From Megaustenia siamemsis (Eukaryota > Mollusca > Gastropoda > Stylommatophora > Ariophantidae), in the NCBI GenBank assembly GCA_032433765.1, contig JAVIAB010000102.1, positions 14,823,730-14,887,729 of the forward strand: DNA of 64,000 bases. Direction: 5' to 3'. Positions 48,006-59,730 of this stretch are shown here, one piece after another. The translations under genes were made by a program, and so were the position numbers. How positions within the stretch are numbered: position 1 is the first letter of the stretch; each line of letters starts with the position of its first letter. The notes below the pieces were generated by a model, which searched no databases, was not told the DNA's origin, and was given only the letters and a program-made list of their open reading frames with translations.

Positions 48006-49575
48006 TTAATGTACCCACACCATATACAAGCTCTTTAATGTACCCACACCATATACAAGCTCTTTAATGTACCCACACCATATACAAGCTCTTCAATGTA
48101 CCCACACCATATACAAGCTCTTCAATGTACCCACACCATATACAAGCTCTTCAATGTACCCACACCATATACAAGCTCTTCAATGTACCCACACCATATA
48201 CAAGCTCTTTAATGTACCCACACCATATACAAGCTTTTCAATGTACCCACACCATATACAAGCTCTTCAATGTACCCACACCATATACAAGCTCTTCAAT
48301 GTACCCACACCATATACAAGCTCTTCAATGTACCCACACCATCTACAAGCTCTTTAATGTACCCACATCATATACAAGCTCTTCAATGTACCCACACCAT
48401 GTACAAGCTCTTCAATGTACCCACACCATATACAAGCTCTTCAATGTACCCACATCATAAATAAGCTCTTCAATGTACCCACACCATATACAAGCTCTTC
48501 AATGTACCCACATCATAAATAAGCTCTACAATGTACCCACACCATATACAAGCTCTTCAATGTACCCACACCATATACAAGCTCTTCAATGTACCCACAT
48601 CATAAATAAGCTCTTCTATGTACCCACACCATATACAAGCTCTTAATGTACCCACATCATAAATAAGCTCTTCTATGTACCCACACCATATACAAGCTCT
48701 TCAATGTACCCACACCATATACAAGCTCTTCAATGTACCCACACTATATACAAGCTCTTCAATGTACCCACATCATAAATAAGCTCTTCTATGTACCCAC
48801 ACCATATACAAGCTCTTAATGTGCCCACATCATAAATAAGCTCTTCTATGTACCCACACCATATACAAGCTCTTCAATGTACCCACACCATATACAAGCT
48901 CTTCAATGTACTCACATCATAAATAAGCTCTTCTATGTACCCACACCATATACAAGCTCTTCAATGTACCCACATCATAAATAAGCTCTTCTATGTACCC
49001 ACACCATATACAAGCTCTTCAATGTACCCACATCATAAATAAGCTCTTCTATGTACCCACACCATATACAAGCTCTTCAATGTACCCACACCATATACAA
49101 GCTCTTTAATGTACCCACACCATATAGAAGCTCTTCAATGTACCCACATCATAAATAAGCTCTTCTATGTACCCACACCATATACAAGCTCTTCAATGTA
49201 CCCACACCATATACAAGCTCTTCAATGTACCCACACCATATACAAGCTCTTCAATGTACCCACATCATAAATAAGCTCTTCTATGTACCCACACCATATA
49301 CAAGCTCTTCAATGTACCCACATCATAAATAAGCTCTTCTATGTACCCACACCATATACAAGCTCTTCAATGTACCCACATCATAAATAAGCTCTTCTAT
49401 GTACCCACACCATATACAAGCTCTTCAATGTACCCACATCATAAATAAGCTCTTCAATGTACCCACATCATAAATAAGCTCTTCAATGTACCCACCCCAT
49501 ATACAAACTCTTCTATGTACTCACACCATATACAAGCTCTTCAATGTACCCACACCATATACAAGCTCTTTATTC
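48006..49575. repeat. 29-bp minisatellite, ~54 units
   Basis: Units of caatgtacccacaccatata plus caagctctt, alternating in the right half with atcataaataagctcttct units, so that a 58-bp dimer is common there. Confidence 0.95.
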
Positions 49576-49609
49576 TTATTTCAAACTCATGGTGTTGAAA
49601 GTAATGTTC

Positions 49610-49915
49610 TTTTGTTTTCTAGGCATCTTCTAAAACTTCATCATTCATTCACTATAATGCCGCCTCTGTCTGAGCTATTCAGTACTTCATGTTCAGCAGA
49701 TTCACCATCCAAAATTAACATCGTTTTTAGATGTTTGAATTCATTGACCTGCTTTAATATTGTCCATTTTACTTTGTCTATTTAGATGTCTTCTTCTTTG
49801 TTTCGACTATTAGTTTGGTGTTTTTGCTGTCGAGACTATTGCCCCTATTACATCGATAACTTGCTGTAGCTTATTTTCACTTTTAGCAATAAAGACTATC
49901 ATCAACACGCGCTTC
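49610..49915 (-). mobile_element. Diverged LINE RT fragment, minus strand
   Basis: In broken frames the minus strand reads NTKLIVETKKKTSK, then KQVNEFKHL, then LILDGESAEHEVL. This resembles the post-palm KTK..V..K / DG..L..V.EF.YLGS / DG....E. block of non-LTR reverse transcriptases. Confidence 0.6.
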
Positions 49916-50289
49916 AAGTTGTTATGTTACTGCCACCGGCTGATGCTCCGGATATGTATTATATCTTAGTAACCTACATATAGTGAGTTGTTTATGATAT
50001 CTTTCTCTGTGAAAAGGAAGGTAGAACTCTAGAAATTTCAAGCAATTCCATTTTGTTTATTTTTATAATCTTCCATACAGAATGTTGACTACTTCCACCT
50101 CGGTGATGTTATGTTTGCATTAATGTTAAAGAACATACGTTCTTTCATATCTTTATTTGCAAGAACGTTGCATAAAAAAAAAATTGAGTTGGAGCGCAAT
50201 GTAAAATAGAATTGATAGCTCAATACGACAATAGGCTTACGAGCCATGTTCGCCCGTGTGGCCACCGACCAGTGTGAGAGTAGATCCAT
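49916..50289. other. No gene recognised
   Basis: Single-copy-looking intron sequence. Confidence 0.5.
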
Positions 50290-50395
50290 CTGGCACTCGT
50301 GTTTCATGTGCCGACTAGAGAGGTTGGGAGCCAGGTGTCCCTGGGTACTATGGAGTTTGTGCTTTTGAGATGACGCCATCTTCAGTGATTTTGCT
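50290..50395 (+). mobile_element. Dispersed repeat fragment that leads into the 22-bp array
   Basis: gagatgacgccatcttcagt and gattttgctggtgtggtagacatgc match the dispersed repeat at 7540-7605 (gaagaccatcttcagtgctt; gtatgtggcgggcatgg) and 29850-29905. The 22-bp array starts at the gtgtgg(t/c)(a/g)gacatgc part of this element. Confidence 0.65.
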
Positions 50396-53300
50396 GGTGT
50401 GGTAGACATGCTTCAGTTGTGTGGTAGACATGCTTCAGTTGTGTGGCAGACATGCTTCAGTTGTGTGGCAGACATGCTTCATGTGTGTGGCAGACATGCT
50501 TCTGTTGTGTGGCAGACATGCTTCAGGTGTGTGGCAGACATGCTTCAGTTGTGTGGCAGACATGCTTCAGGTGTGTGGCCGACATGCTTCAGTTGTGTGG
50601 CAGATATGCTTCAGTTGTGTGGCAGATATGCTTCAGTTGTGTGGCAGACATGCTTCAGTTGTGTGGCAGACATGCTTCAGTTGTGTGGCAGACATGCTTC
50701 AGTTGTGTGGCAGACATGCTTTAGTTGTGTGGCAGACATGCTTCATGTGTGTGGCAGACATGCTTCAGGTGTGTGGCAGACATGCTTCATGTGTGTGGCA
50801 GACATGCTTCATGTGTGTGGCAGACATGCTTCAGGTGTGTGGCAGACATGCTTCAGGTGTGTGGCAGACATGCTTCATGTGTGTGGCAGACATGCTTCAT
50901 GTGTGTGGCAGACATGCTTCATGTGTGTGGCAGACATGCTTCATGTGTGTGGCAGACATGCTTCATGTGTGTGGCAGACATGCTTCAGGTGTGTGGCAGA
51001 CATGCTTCAGGTGTGTGGCAGACATGCTTCATGTGTGTGGCAGACATGCTTCATGTGTGTGGCAGACATGCTTCATGTGTGTGGCAGACATGCTTCATGT
51101 GTGTGGCAGACATGCTTCATGTGTGTGGCAGACATGCTTCAGGTGTGTGGCAGACATGCTTCAGGTGTGTGGCAGACATGCTTCATGTGTGTGGCAGACA
51201 TGCTTCAGGTGTGTGGCAGACATGCTTCAGTTGTGTGGCAGACATGCTTCAGTTGTGTGGCAGACATGTTTCAGTTGTGTGGCAGACATGTTTCAGGTGT
51301 GTGGCAGACATGCTTCAGTTGTGTGGCAGACATGCTTCAGTTGTGTGGCAGACATGCTTCAGTTGTGTGGCAGACATGCTTCAGTTGTGTGGCAGACATG
51401 CTTCAGTTGTGTGGCAGACATGCTGCAGGTGTGTGGCAGACATGCTTCAGTTGTGTGGTAGACATGCTTCAGTTGTGTGGCAGACATGCTTCAGTTGTGT
51501 GGCAGACATGCTTCAGGTGTGTGGCAGACATGCTTCAGTTGTGTGGCAGACATGCTTCAGGTGTGTGGCAGACATGCTTCAGTTGTGTGGCAGTCAGGTG
51601 TGTGGCAGACATGCTTCAGTTGTGTGGCAGACATGCTTCAGGTGTGTGGCAGACATGCTTCAGGTGTGTGGCAGACATGCTTCAGTTGTGTGGCAGACAT
51701 GTTTCAGTTGTGTGGCAGACATGCTTCAGGTGTGTGGCAGACTTGCTTCAGTTGTGTGGCAGACATGCTTCAGTTGTGTGGCAGACATGTTTCAGGTGTG
51801 TGGCAGACATGCTTCAGTTGTGTGGCAGACATGCTTCAGGTGTGTGGCAGACATGCTTCAGTTGTGTGGCAGACATGCTTCAGTTGTGTGGCAGACATGT
51901 TTCAGTTGTGTGGCAGACATGTTTCAGGTGTGTGGCAGACATGCTTCAGTTGTGTGGCAGACATGCTTCAGTTGTGTGGCAGACATGCTTCAGTTGTGTG
52001 GCAGACATGCTTCAGGTGTGTGGCAGAAATGCTTCAGTTGTGTGGCAGACATGCTGCAGGTGTGTGGCAGACATGCTTCAGTTGTGTGGCAGACATGCTT
52101 CAGTTGTGTGGCAGACATGCTTCAGTTGTGTGGCAGACATGTTTCAGGTGTGTGGCAGACATGCTTCAGTTGTGTGGCAGACATGCTTCAGGTGTGTGGC
52201 AGACATGCTTCAGTTGTGTGGCAGACATGTTTCAGGTGTGTGGCAGACATGCTTCAGTTGTGTGGCAGACATGCTTCAGTTGTGTGGCAGACATGCTTCA
52301 GTTGTGTGGCAGACATGTTTCAGTTGTGTGGCAGACATGTTTCAGGTGTGTGGCAGACATGCTTCAGTTGTGTGGCAGACATGTTTAAGTTGTGTGGTAG
52401 ACATGCTTCATGTGTGTGGTAGACATGCTTCATGTGTGTGGCAGACATGCTTCAGTTGTGTGGTAGACATGCTTCAGTTGTGTGGCAGACATGCTTCAGT
52501 TGTGTGGTAGACATGCTTCAGTTGTGTGGCAGACATGCTTCAGTTGTGTGGCAGACATGCTTCAGTTGTGTGGCAGACATGCTTCAGTTGTGTGGCAGAC
52601 ATGTTTCATGTGTGTGGCAGACATGCTTCAGTTGTGTGGCAGACATGCTTCAGTTGTGTGGCAGACATGCTTCAGTTGTGTGGCAGACATGCTTCAGGTG
52701 TGTGGCAGACATGTTTCAGTTGTGTGGCAGACATGTTTCAGGTGTGTGGCAGACATGCTTCAGTTGTGTGGCAGACATGTTTCAGTTGTGTGGCAGACAT
52801 GTTTCAGGTGTGTGGCAGACATGCTTCAGTTGTGTGGCAGACATGCTTCAGGTGTGTGGTAGACATGCTTCAGTTGTGTGGCAGACATGCTTCAGTTGTG
52901 TGGCAGACATGCTTCATGTGTGTGGCAGACATGCTTCTGTTGTGTGGCAGACATGCTTCAGGTGTGTGGCAGACATGCTTCAGTTGTGTGGCAGACATGC
53001 TTCAGGTGTGTGGCCGACATGCTTCAGTTGTGTGGCAGATATGCTTCAGTTGTGTGGCAGATATGCTTCAGTTGTGTGGCAGACATGCTTCAGTTGTGTG
53101 GCAGACATGCTTCAGTTGTGTGGCAGACATGCTTCAGTTGTGTGGCAGACATGCTTCATGTGTGTGGCAGACATGCTTCAGGTGTGTGGCAGACATGCTT
53201 CATGTGTGTGGCAGACATGCTTCATGTGTGTGGCAGACATGCTTCAGGTGTGTGGCAGACATGCTTCAGGTGTGTGGCAGACATGCTTCATGTGTGTGGC

Positions 53301-53680
53301 AGACATGCTTCATGTGTGTGGCAGACATGCTTCATGTGTGTGGCAGACATGCTTCATGTGTGTGGCAGACATGCTTCATGTGTGTGGCAGACATGCTTCA
53401 GGTGTGTGGCAGACATGCTTCAGGTGTGTGGCAGACATGCTTCATGTGTGTGGCAGACATGCTTCATGTGTGTGGCAGACATGCTTCATGTGTGTGGCAG
53501 ACATGCTTCATGTGTGTGGCAGACATGCTTCATGTGTGTGGCAGACATGCTTCAGGTGTGTGGCAGACATGCTTCAGGTGTGTGGCAGACATGCTTCATG
53601 TGTGTGGCAGACATGCTTCAGGTGTGTGGCAGACATGCTTCAGTTGTGTGGCAGACATGCTTCAGTTGTGTGGCAGACAT
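50396..53680. repeat. 3.3-kb, 149-unit, 22-bp minisatellite
   Basis: Units of gtgtggcagacatgcttcag plus TT, GT or AT-type variants (cagtt, caggt, catgt). One truncated 15-bp unit lies at about 51590 (gtgtggcagtcaggt). The block 50421-51245 is repeated at 52856-53680 with the same order of variants (including ggccgac and cagatatg units), offset 2435 bp. Three units equal 22 codons and lack stops in all + frames, giving open frames up to 703 codons that are not genes. Confidence 0.95.
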
Positions 53681-53911
53681 CTTACCTGTGTGTGCGGGTC
53701 TGTTTTTTTATATTTTATGTTATTATTTTTTTTGTGGAGGTAGATGGCGTCGGTCTTGTATTGTGAACATATTTCTCCGATTAAAAATTAGTCAAGTAAA
53801 AATCCTCCCCCCCCCTCTCCCGACAGAGGTGTCTTCACTTAGCATATTTCAAAGTGAATAAGTTCATGTTGTTGTTGTCATGAAATGCCAGGTTCACTCT
53901 TGTTGTTACAG

Positions 53912-54055
53912 GCATCTGTTGACAGCAAGCTGGATGCCTCCGAGCAAGCCAATGCCCGCCTCAAGTCTCAAGTGGACGACAGTGCCCGGCAGATCAATGA
54001 CCTGACCTCTGTGAAAGCCAGGCTGACACAGGAGAATTTCGATCTCCAACACCAG
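53912..54055 (+). CDS. Myosin heavy chain tail exon 5 of 7 visible
   Basis: A 144-base exon (48 codons), phase 0 to 0; acceptor cttgttgttacag, donor cag|gtgtgt. It reads ASVDSKLDASEQANARLKSQ, VDDSARQINDLTSVKARLTQ, ENFDLQHQ. The INDL...K(A/S)RL..EN.DL..Q pattern matches the myosin INEL..QK.RL..EN.DL.RQ segment at the same spacing. The 22-bp array ends 231 bases upstream of this exon. Confidence 0.9.
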
Positions 54056-54267
54056 GTGTGTGTGATATCCTGTGTGTGAGTGTGTGGGGATCTGGGAGCG
54101 TGTGTGTGGGGATCTGGGAGCGTGTATGGGGGGATCTGAGTGAGTGTGTGTATCTGATAGTTTTTGTGGGAGACTGGGCGTATGTGTGTGTGTGTGTATT
54201 ACAGAGAGATTAAAGATTGTGTGTTATTAGTTCCTCTGCTTTAACATCAGATTGTCGTATCGTTGTT

Positions 54268-54310
<43 letters not shown>
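54056..54310. repeat. GT-rich and (GA)n microsatellites
   Basis: Directly after the donor comes GT-rich sequence with repeated tgtgtggggatctgggagcg, then (GA)n at 54274-54309. Confidence 0.85.
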
Positions 54311-54319
<9 letters not shown>

Positions 54320-54414
54320 CATCAGTTTAGCAACATGAATTGGAAACATGCTGACGGTGCATTACTGTGAGACAATTTAAGATCGTATGAGAGACAGAAA
54401 CTTTTCTAATCAAC

Positions 54415-56085
54415 TAAAACAGCAAAACAGTTCAAGTAAAACAATAAAACAGTTCAAGTAAAACAGTTCAAGTAAAACAGTACAACAGTTCAAGTAAAAC
54501 AGTAAAACAGTTCAAGTAAAACTATAAAACAGTTAAAGTAAAACAGTAAACCAGTTCAAGTAAAACAGTAAAACTGTTCAAGTAAAACAGTGAAAGTAAA
54601 ACAGTTAAAGTAAAATAGTTAAAGTAAAACAGTGAAAGTAAAACAGTTAAGGTGAAACAGTTCAAGTAAAACAGTTAAGGTAAAACAGTTCAAGTAAAAC
54701 AGTTAAGGTAAAACAGTTCAAGTAAAACAGTTCAAGTAAAAGTTAAAGTAAAATAGTTAAAGTAAAACAGTTAAGGTAAAACAGTTCAAGTAAAACAGTT
54801 AAGGTAAAACAGTTCAAGTAAAACAGTTCAAGTAAAACAGTTCAAGTAAAACAGTTAAGGTAAAACAGTTCAAGTAAAACAGTTAAGGTAAAACAGTTCA
54901 AGTAAAACAGTTAAGGTAAAACAGTTCAAGTAAAACAGTTAAAGTAAAACAGTTCAAGTAAAACAGTTAAGTTAAAACAGTTCAAGTAAAACAGTTAGGG
55001 TAAAACAGTTCAAGTGAAACAGTTAAGGTAAAACAGTTCAAGTAAAACAGTTCAAGTAAAACAGTTAAGGTAAAACAATTCAAGTAAAACAGTTAAGGTA
55101 AAACAGTTCAAGTAAAACAGTTAAGGTAAAACAATTCAAGTAAAACAGTTAAGGTAAATCAGTTCAAGTAAAACAGTTCAAGTAAAAGTTAAAGTAAAAC
55201 AGTTCAAGTAAAACAGTTCAAGTAAAACAGTTAAAGTAAAACAGTTAAGGTAAAACAGTTAAAGTAAAACAGTTCAAGTAAAACAGTTAAAGTAAAACAG
55301 TTAAGGTAAAACAGTTCATGTAAAACAGTTAAGGTAAAACAGTTTAAGTAAAACAGTTAAAGTAAAACAGTTAAGGTAAAACAGTTCAAGTAAAACAGAG
55401 TAAAATAGTCAAAGTTAAATAGTAAAACAGTTCATGTAAAACAGTTCTAGTAAAACAGTTCAAGTAAAACAGTTCAAGTAAAACAGTAAAACAGTCTATG
55501 TAAAACAGTAAAACAGTTCAAGTAAAACACTAAAACAGTTCAAGTAAAACAGTACAACAGTTCAAGTAAAACAGTTTAGGTAAAACAGTTCAAGTAAAAC
55601 AGTTCAAGTAAAACAGTAAAACAGTTCAAGTAAAACAGTAAACTAGTTCAAGTAAAACACTAAAACAGTTCAAGTAAAACAGTTTAGGTAAAAAACAGTT
55701 CATGTAAAACAGTTAAAGTAAAACAGTCAAGTAAAATAGTTCAAGTAAAACAGTTCAAGTAAAACAGTTCAAGTAAAACAGTTAAAGTAAAACAGTTAAG
55801 GTAAAAACAGTTCAAGTCAAACAGTTAAGGTAAAACAGTTCAAGTAAAACAGTTAGAGTAAAATAATTAAAGTTAAATAGTAAAACAGTTCATGTAAAAC
55901 AGTTCTAGTAAAACAGTTCTAGTAAAACAGTTCAAGTAAAACAGCAAAACAGTTCTAGTAAAACAGTTCAAGTAAAACAGTTCAAGTAAAACAGTAAAAC
56001 AGTTCAAGTAAAACAGCTCTAGTAAAACAGTAAAAAAGTTCAAGTAAAACAGTAAAACAGTCCATGTAAAACAGTTCAAGAATTA
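54415..56085. repeat. ~14-bp minisatellite, about 115 units
   Basis: Units of agtaaaacagttca and agtaaaacagttaagg intermixed. Strongly A-rich on the + strand. Confidence 0.95.
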
Positions 56086-56339
56086 ACTAGTGATTGAAAA
56101 TCTCACCCGTACGGTCAATCTTGTAGCGATCGAGAGCGAAGGCAATCCAGTTCTAAAAGAATGCCATGCTTAAATCGGATGTTCCGGACCAATAGAGACA
56201 GAAATCGCGACTTGCTGTAGGATACAACAGAAGCAACTACGCTCACTGAATGCCATTGTAAGAGCTGATGAAAAGGAGGTGTGATCATCTTTCAAATGAG
56301 GAATGAAAAGGAGAAAACAACAGAATAATTATCTTGAGA

Positions 56340-57190
56340 AGATGATGTAATGGTTGTAATATGTCATTAATTATAACTGATATTGTTAGATAGATCATGG
56401 GACAACACCGAATTAACACTCAGGACTAAGATTCAAATTTATCAAAGTTGCGTGGTTAGTACACTTCTGTACGGATCAGAAGCTTGGACTACCTATACAG
56501 GGCAGGAGAAAAAGTTAAACAGCTTTCATGTGCGTTGTCTTCGAAAGATTATGATCATCAAATAGCAGGACAAAGTAACCAACTCTAATGTCCTACAACG
56601 AGCCAAACTCCCATCCATCATAGCAGGACAGAGTAACCAACTCTAATGTCTTACAACGAGCCAAACTCCCATCCATCATAGCAGGACAGAGTAACCAACT
56701 CTAATGTCTTACAACGAGCCAAACTCCCATCCATCATGGCAACAGGAGTCGTAGACTAAGGTAACTGGGTCATGTAAGAAGAATGGCAAACATTTGTATT
56801 CCCAAACAAATATTGTATGATGAACGTAATGGCAGAAAGAGATCAAAGGGCTAAGATATAAGGATGTTTGCAGGGCTTCCTTGAGGGAATTCTCTATCAG
56901 TGAAAGAAACTGGGAAAATCTGGCTGCATATTGTAGCACATGGTGAACACAAATAAAAAATGGCACAGCAACTTTCGAGGTAGTGCTGATATTAAATTCA
57001 GAAGATAAAAGGCGAAGGAGAAAGGAGACAAGGCCAGGCACCGCGAATACATCGTGTTCGTTCTGTGGATGGATCTGCTTATACAATATTGGTAAATTCC
57101 ACCACGAGAGAAGCAGTTCAGCAAAGCAGAATCGATCATAAGACACTAACATTTTTACCAAACTACTGATTTATCATGATAGCTTGCTAC
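56340..57190 (+). mobile_element. LINE 3' region with C-terminal CxxC...H finger, plus strand
   Basis: 56383-56565 reads LTLRTKIQIYQSCVVSTLLY, then GSEAWTTY, then LNSFHVRCLRKIMIIK. A ~57-bp stretch (tagcaggacagagtaaccaa, ctctaatgtcttacaacgag) is then tandemly triplicated at about 56560-56745. Near 57045-57110 another frame encodes TSCSFCGWICLYNIGKFHHE, the zinc-finger-like end. The opposite-strand 150-codon frame is its shadow. It is degenerate, and lies 160 bases before exon 6. Confidence 0.85.
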
Positions 57191-57351
57191 CGTCTCTCAA
57201 AACGCCAAAGAGCATACAATAGATATAACTCTTGACATAGGAGCTTCACTAATGAAAGTAAAGAAGTAGCAAAGACTAACTTAAGAATGTTACAAAAGCG
57301 TTGTTTATTCCAGCTGGAAATTAACGCTGCTATTTTGTTTTGGTTTGAAAG

Positions 57352-57453
57352 GTACAAGAACTCGACTCAAGCAACGCTGCTCTGGCTAAAGCCAAGTCTC
57401 AGCTTCAGAACCAGAACGACGACCTCAAGAGGAACCTTGACGATGAGAGCAGG
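57352..57453 (+). CDS. Myosin heavy chain tail exon 6 of 7 visible
   Basis: A 102-base exon (34 codons), phase 0 to 0; acceptor ttttggtttgaaag, donor agg|gtaatg. It reads VQELDSSNAALAKAKSQLQN, QNDDLKRNLDDESR. It aligns with the myosin L(E/D)(E/D)...V..L.K.K..L..QL(E/D)D.(R/K)R.L(E/D)EE(T/S)R block; the final LDDESR is the equivalent of LEEETR. The acceptor lacks a long pyrimidine tract directly before the AG but has tattttgttttggttt. Confidence 0.88.
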
Positions 57454-57489
57454 GTAATGGCCTTCACCTCTGACTTTGTGTGTTGACAT

Positions 57490-57970
57490 TCACCTGTAAT
57501 CAAATCATCATCTAGCTGCTTTCTCAGTTTGAACTTGGCTCCCATGACATCTACTCTTATATTTTCTCTAGCCTGCACGACATATCCAGCGTCTGCAGCA
57601 GTCAATCCCAGTTCGTCTGTGAAATCTTGCACAAGTCTTCTTCTATGTATGTCTTCCCTCATTTACCTGCTACTGTGCCCTTCATAACAATCTTTTATAG
57701 TACATTATGTGTGTTTACATGGCTAAACTAGTTTATTGTGTTATTGTTGTTTTTCATCAAACGATTATCGGGAATTCTTGCAAAATCGACAAGTCTTTTC
57801 TGTTTTTCTATCCGTGGTAGTCTGAGTAATCTGCTCCAACACTTACATTCAATAGCAGTGATCTATTTTTCTGCAGATATGTCCACGTTTCGCGGCCATA
57901 TGTTTCCATGGGAAAAATGCAGGCCTGTATAAACCTGTTTTGTTGCCATATCATTTCCTTATCATATGTT
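57490..57970 (-). mobile_element. Degenerate LINE 3' region, minus strand
   Basis: On the minus strand the end reads LGLTAADAGYVVQAREN then RVDVMGAK and finishes in a LDDD/gatgatgat tail near 57500, like the GLT..EA...A.(D/N)R..WR..V end of known LINE ORFs. Farther 5' (57960-57760), AIECKCWSRLLRLPRIEK resembles the thumb region. Frameshifts and stops are present. Confidence 0.65.
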
Positions 57971-58047
57971 GTACAATTGTTTTTTTTTTAAATTTACTCA
58001 CAGTAATTAAGCCTTCTTTTGATGTCCATGATAGTCTGTTATAATTC

Positions 58048-58926
58048 GTTAACAAGGAAATAAACTTTCTTTACGGCATGTTCCCATTACTGGGGTCTGC
58101 CTGGGGGAATTGTAGACCAGTGGTTAACAAGACCTACAATTAAATATCACAGTTGAGGGAATACATCTGGAGACAGTCCAGAGCTACAACTACCTGGGAC
58201 ATACTATAACCAGTGATGGAAAATGCAAAACTGAAATAAACAAAAGAATAGGTATGGCAAAAAGTAATTTTAATGCCATGAAAAATATACTAACAACAAA
58301 ACAAATATCAACAGGGCTGAAACTAAGAATGGCAAAATGTTACGTCCTCTCAATATTACTGTATAGTGCAGAAACATGGACATTAGACAAGAAAACAGAA
58401 CAGAAAATTGAAGCCTTTGAAATGTGAATTTATAGAAGAATCGATAGAATTGGATGGAAACAAAAGATAACAAACGATGAAGTTTTAAAACAACTGAAAA
58501 TAAAAAGAGAACTACTAAATACAATCAAGACAAGACAAATGACATTTTTGGGGCATGTTAAAAGACACAACGGCCTACTAAAAGTAATTTTGGAAGGAAA
58601 AATACAAGGTAAAAGAGGCAGAGGCAGACCAAGACTAACATGGACGAGTAACATCAAAAGATGGACAAATCAATCTATGTCAGCCTGCACCATCAAAGCA
58701 AGAAACAGAGTAGAATGGCGATCGATGGTAGCCAACCTTCGTTGCGGAGAAGGCACACGATGATGATGGTTAACAAGAAAATAAACTTTCTTTACGCCAT
58801 GTTCCCATTACTGGGGTCTGTCTGGGGGAACTGTAGACCAGTGGTTAACAAGGAAATAAACTTTCTTTACGCTATGTTCCCATTACTGGGGTCTGTCTGG
58901 GGGAACTGTAGACCAGTGGTTAACAA
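58048..58926. repeat. 75-bp tandem repeat (3 units) split by a LINE
   Basis: Units at 58048, 58769 and 58844 contain gttaacaag(a/g)aaataaact, ttctttacgccatgttccca and ttactggggtctgtctgggg. The first two are separated by the LINE insertion 58132-58767. Confidence 0.9.
58132..58767 (+). mobile_element. 5'-truncated LINE (GHVKRHN family) with target-site duplication
   Basis: 636 bp flanked by ggttaacaag at 58122-58131 and 58768-58777, a 10-bp direct repeat consistent with a target-site duplication inside the 75-bp tandem repeat. One frame runs through most of it: SYNYLGHTITSDGKCKTEIN, then AKCYVLSILLYSAETWTLD, then a TGA in place of the usual Trp in EMWIYRRI (near 58425), then MTFLGHVKRHNGLLKVILEG, KRGRGRPRLTW and EWRSMVANLRC. 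It ends gaaggcacacgatgatgatg. The longest and clearest copy of the family here. Confidence 0.92.
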
Positions 58927-59024
58927 TGAACCAAGACAATCACAACATTGTGCTAGTTCCAATACTTTTCCATTCATTTTTTTATCTTTTTAAAAAAATA
59001 TGTTTTCTCTGCTGGCCACAGAGA

Positions 59025-59375
59025 TGGGATTTCTCAGAAAAAAAGATGAAAGTTCCCTGGACAGCTAAAAGGACCAAGGAGGACATTCTCAAAGAGGCCA
59101 ACACAAAAAGGGAGCTTCTAAAAAACATCAGAAAGAAGCAAACTACATTTTTTTTGGCACTTCGTGAGAAGAGGAATGTTGGAATACTTGGTTACAACAG
59201 GCAAAATACAGGGAAAGAGAGATCGCGGACGACACAGAGAGAAGTTTCCAGATAGCTTGGTATCATAGTAGGGAAAACAGTCAACAACAGAATTGATACG
59301 ATACACTGTGGATAGAAGATTGTACAAGCAATGATCGTCTTCGCCAACCAGTATGGTACATGATGATGATGTTCA
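59025..59375 (+). mobile_element. LINE 3' fragment, PWTAK family
   Basis: KVPWTAKRTKEDILKEANTK is readable from 59047, followed by RELLKNIRKKQTTFFL. Later parts are frameshifted. It ends cagtatggtacatgatgatgatg, the same kind of GAT tail as its relatives. Confidence 0.8.
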
Positions 59376-59604
59376 CAATCTCTCAAAGCCCCTTACTGTG
59401 GTAGATACATGAGCTGTACAATGTTTCCGGTAGCGTCAATGTTTATCAGCGTCAATCTTCTCGTTAGTTCCTGCTGCATGCTGGTTATATTTGAATATTT
59501 CGGTGCCTAATGAAATCAACATTTCGACGTCTAAGTAATTTGAGACGTTCTTGTGTAGAAGCTTTCTACCACTAATCTTGTAGTGTCGGCATCGCGTTTT
59601 GTAC
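59376..59604. other. No gene recognised
   Basis: Single-copy-looking intron sequence. Confidence 0.5.
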
Positions 59605-59693
59605 AGTAGAAATGATTGAATTAGAAATGATTGAATTAGAAATGATTGAATTAGAAATGATTGAATTAGAAATGATTGAATTATAATTGATTG
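59605..59693. repeat. 15-bp tandem repeat, ~6 units
   Basis: Units of aatgattgaattaga. Confidence 0.9.
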
Positions 59694-59730
59694 AAAGCAT
59701 AACAGTGGGTGTGGAGACATTTCTTATGTT

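Noticed and set aside
50399..52510. 703-codon open frame rich in Cys, Trp, His and Met
   Set aside because: It follows from the 22-bp unit having no stop in any + frame; the same peptide repeats appear in all three frames, so there is no coding signal.
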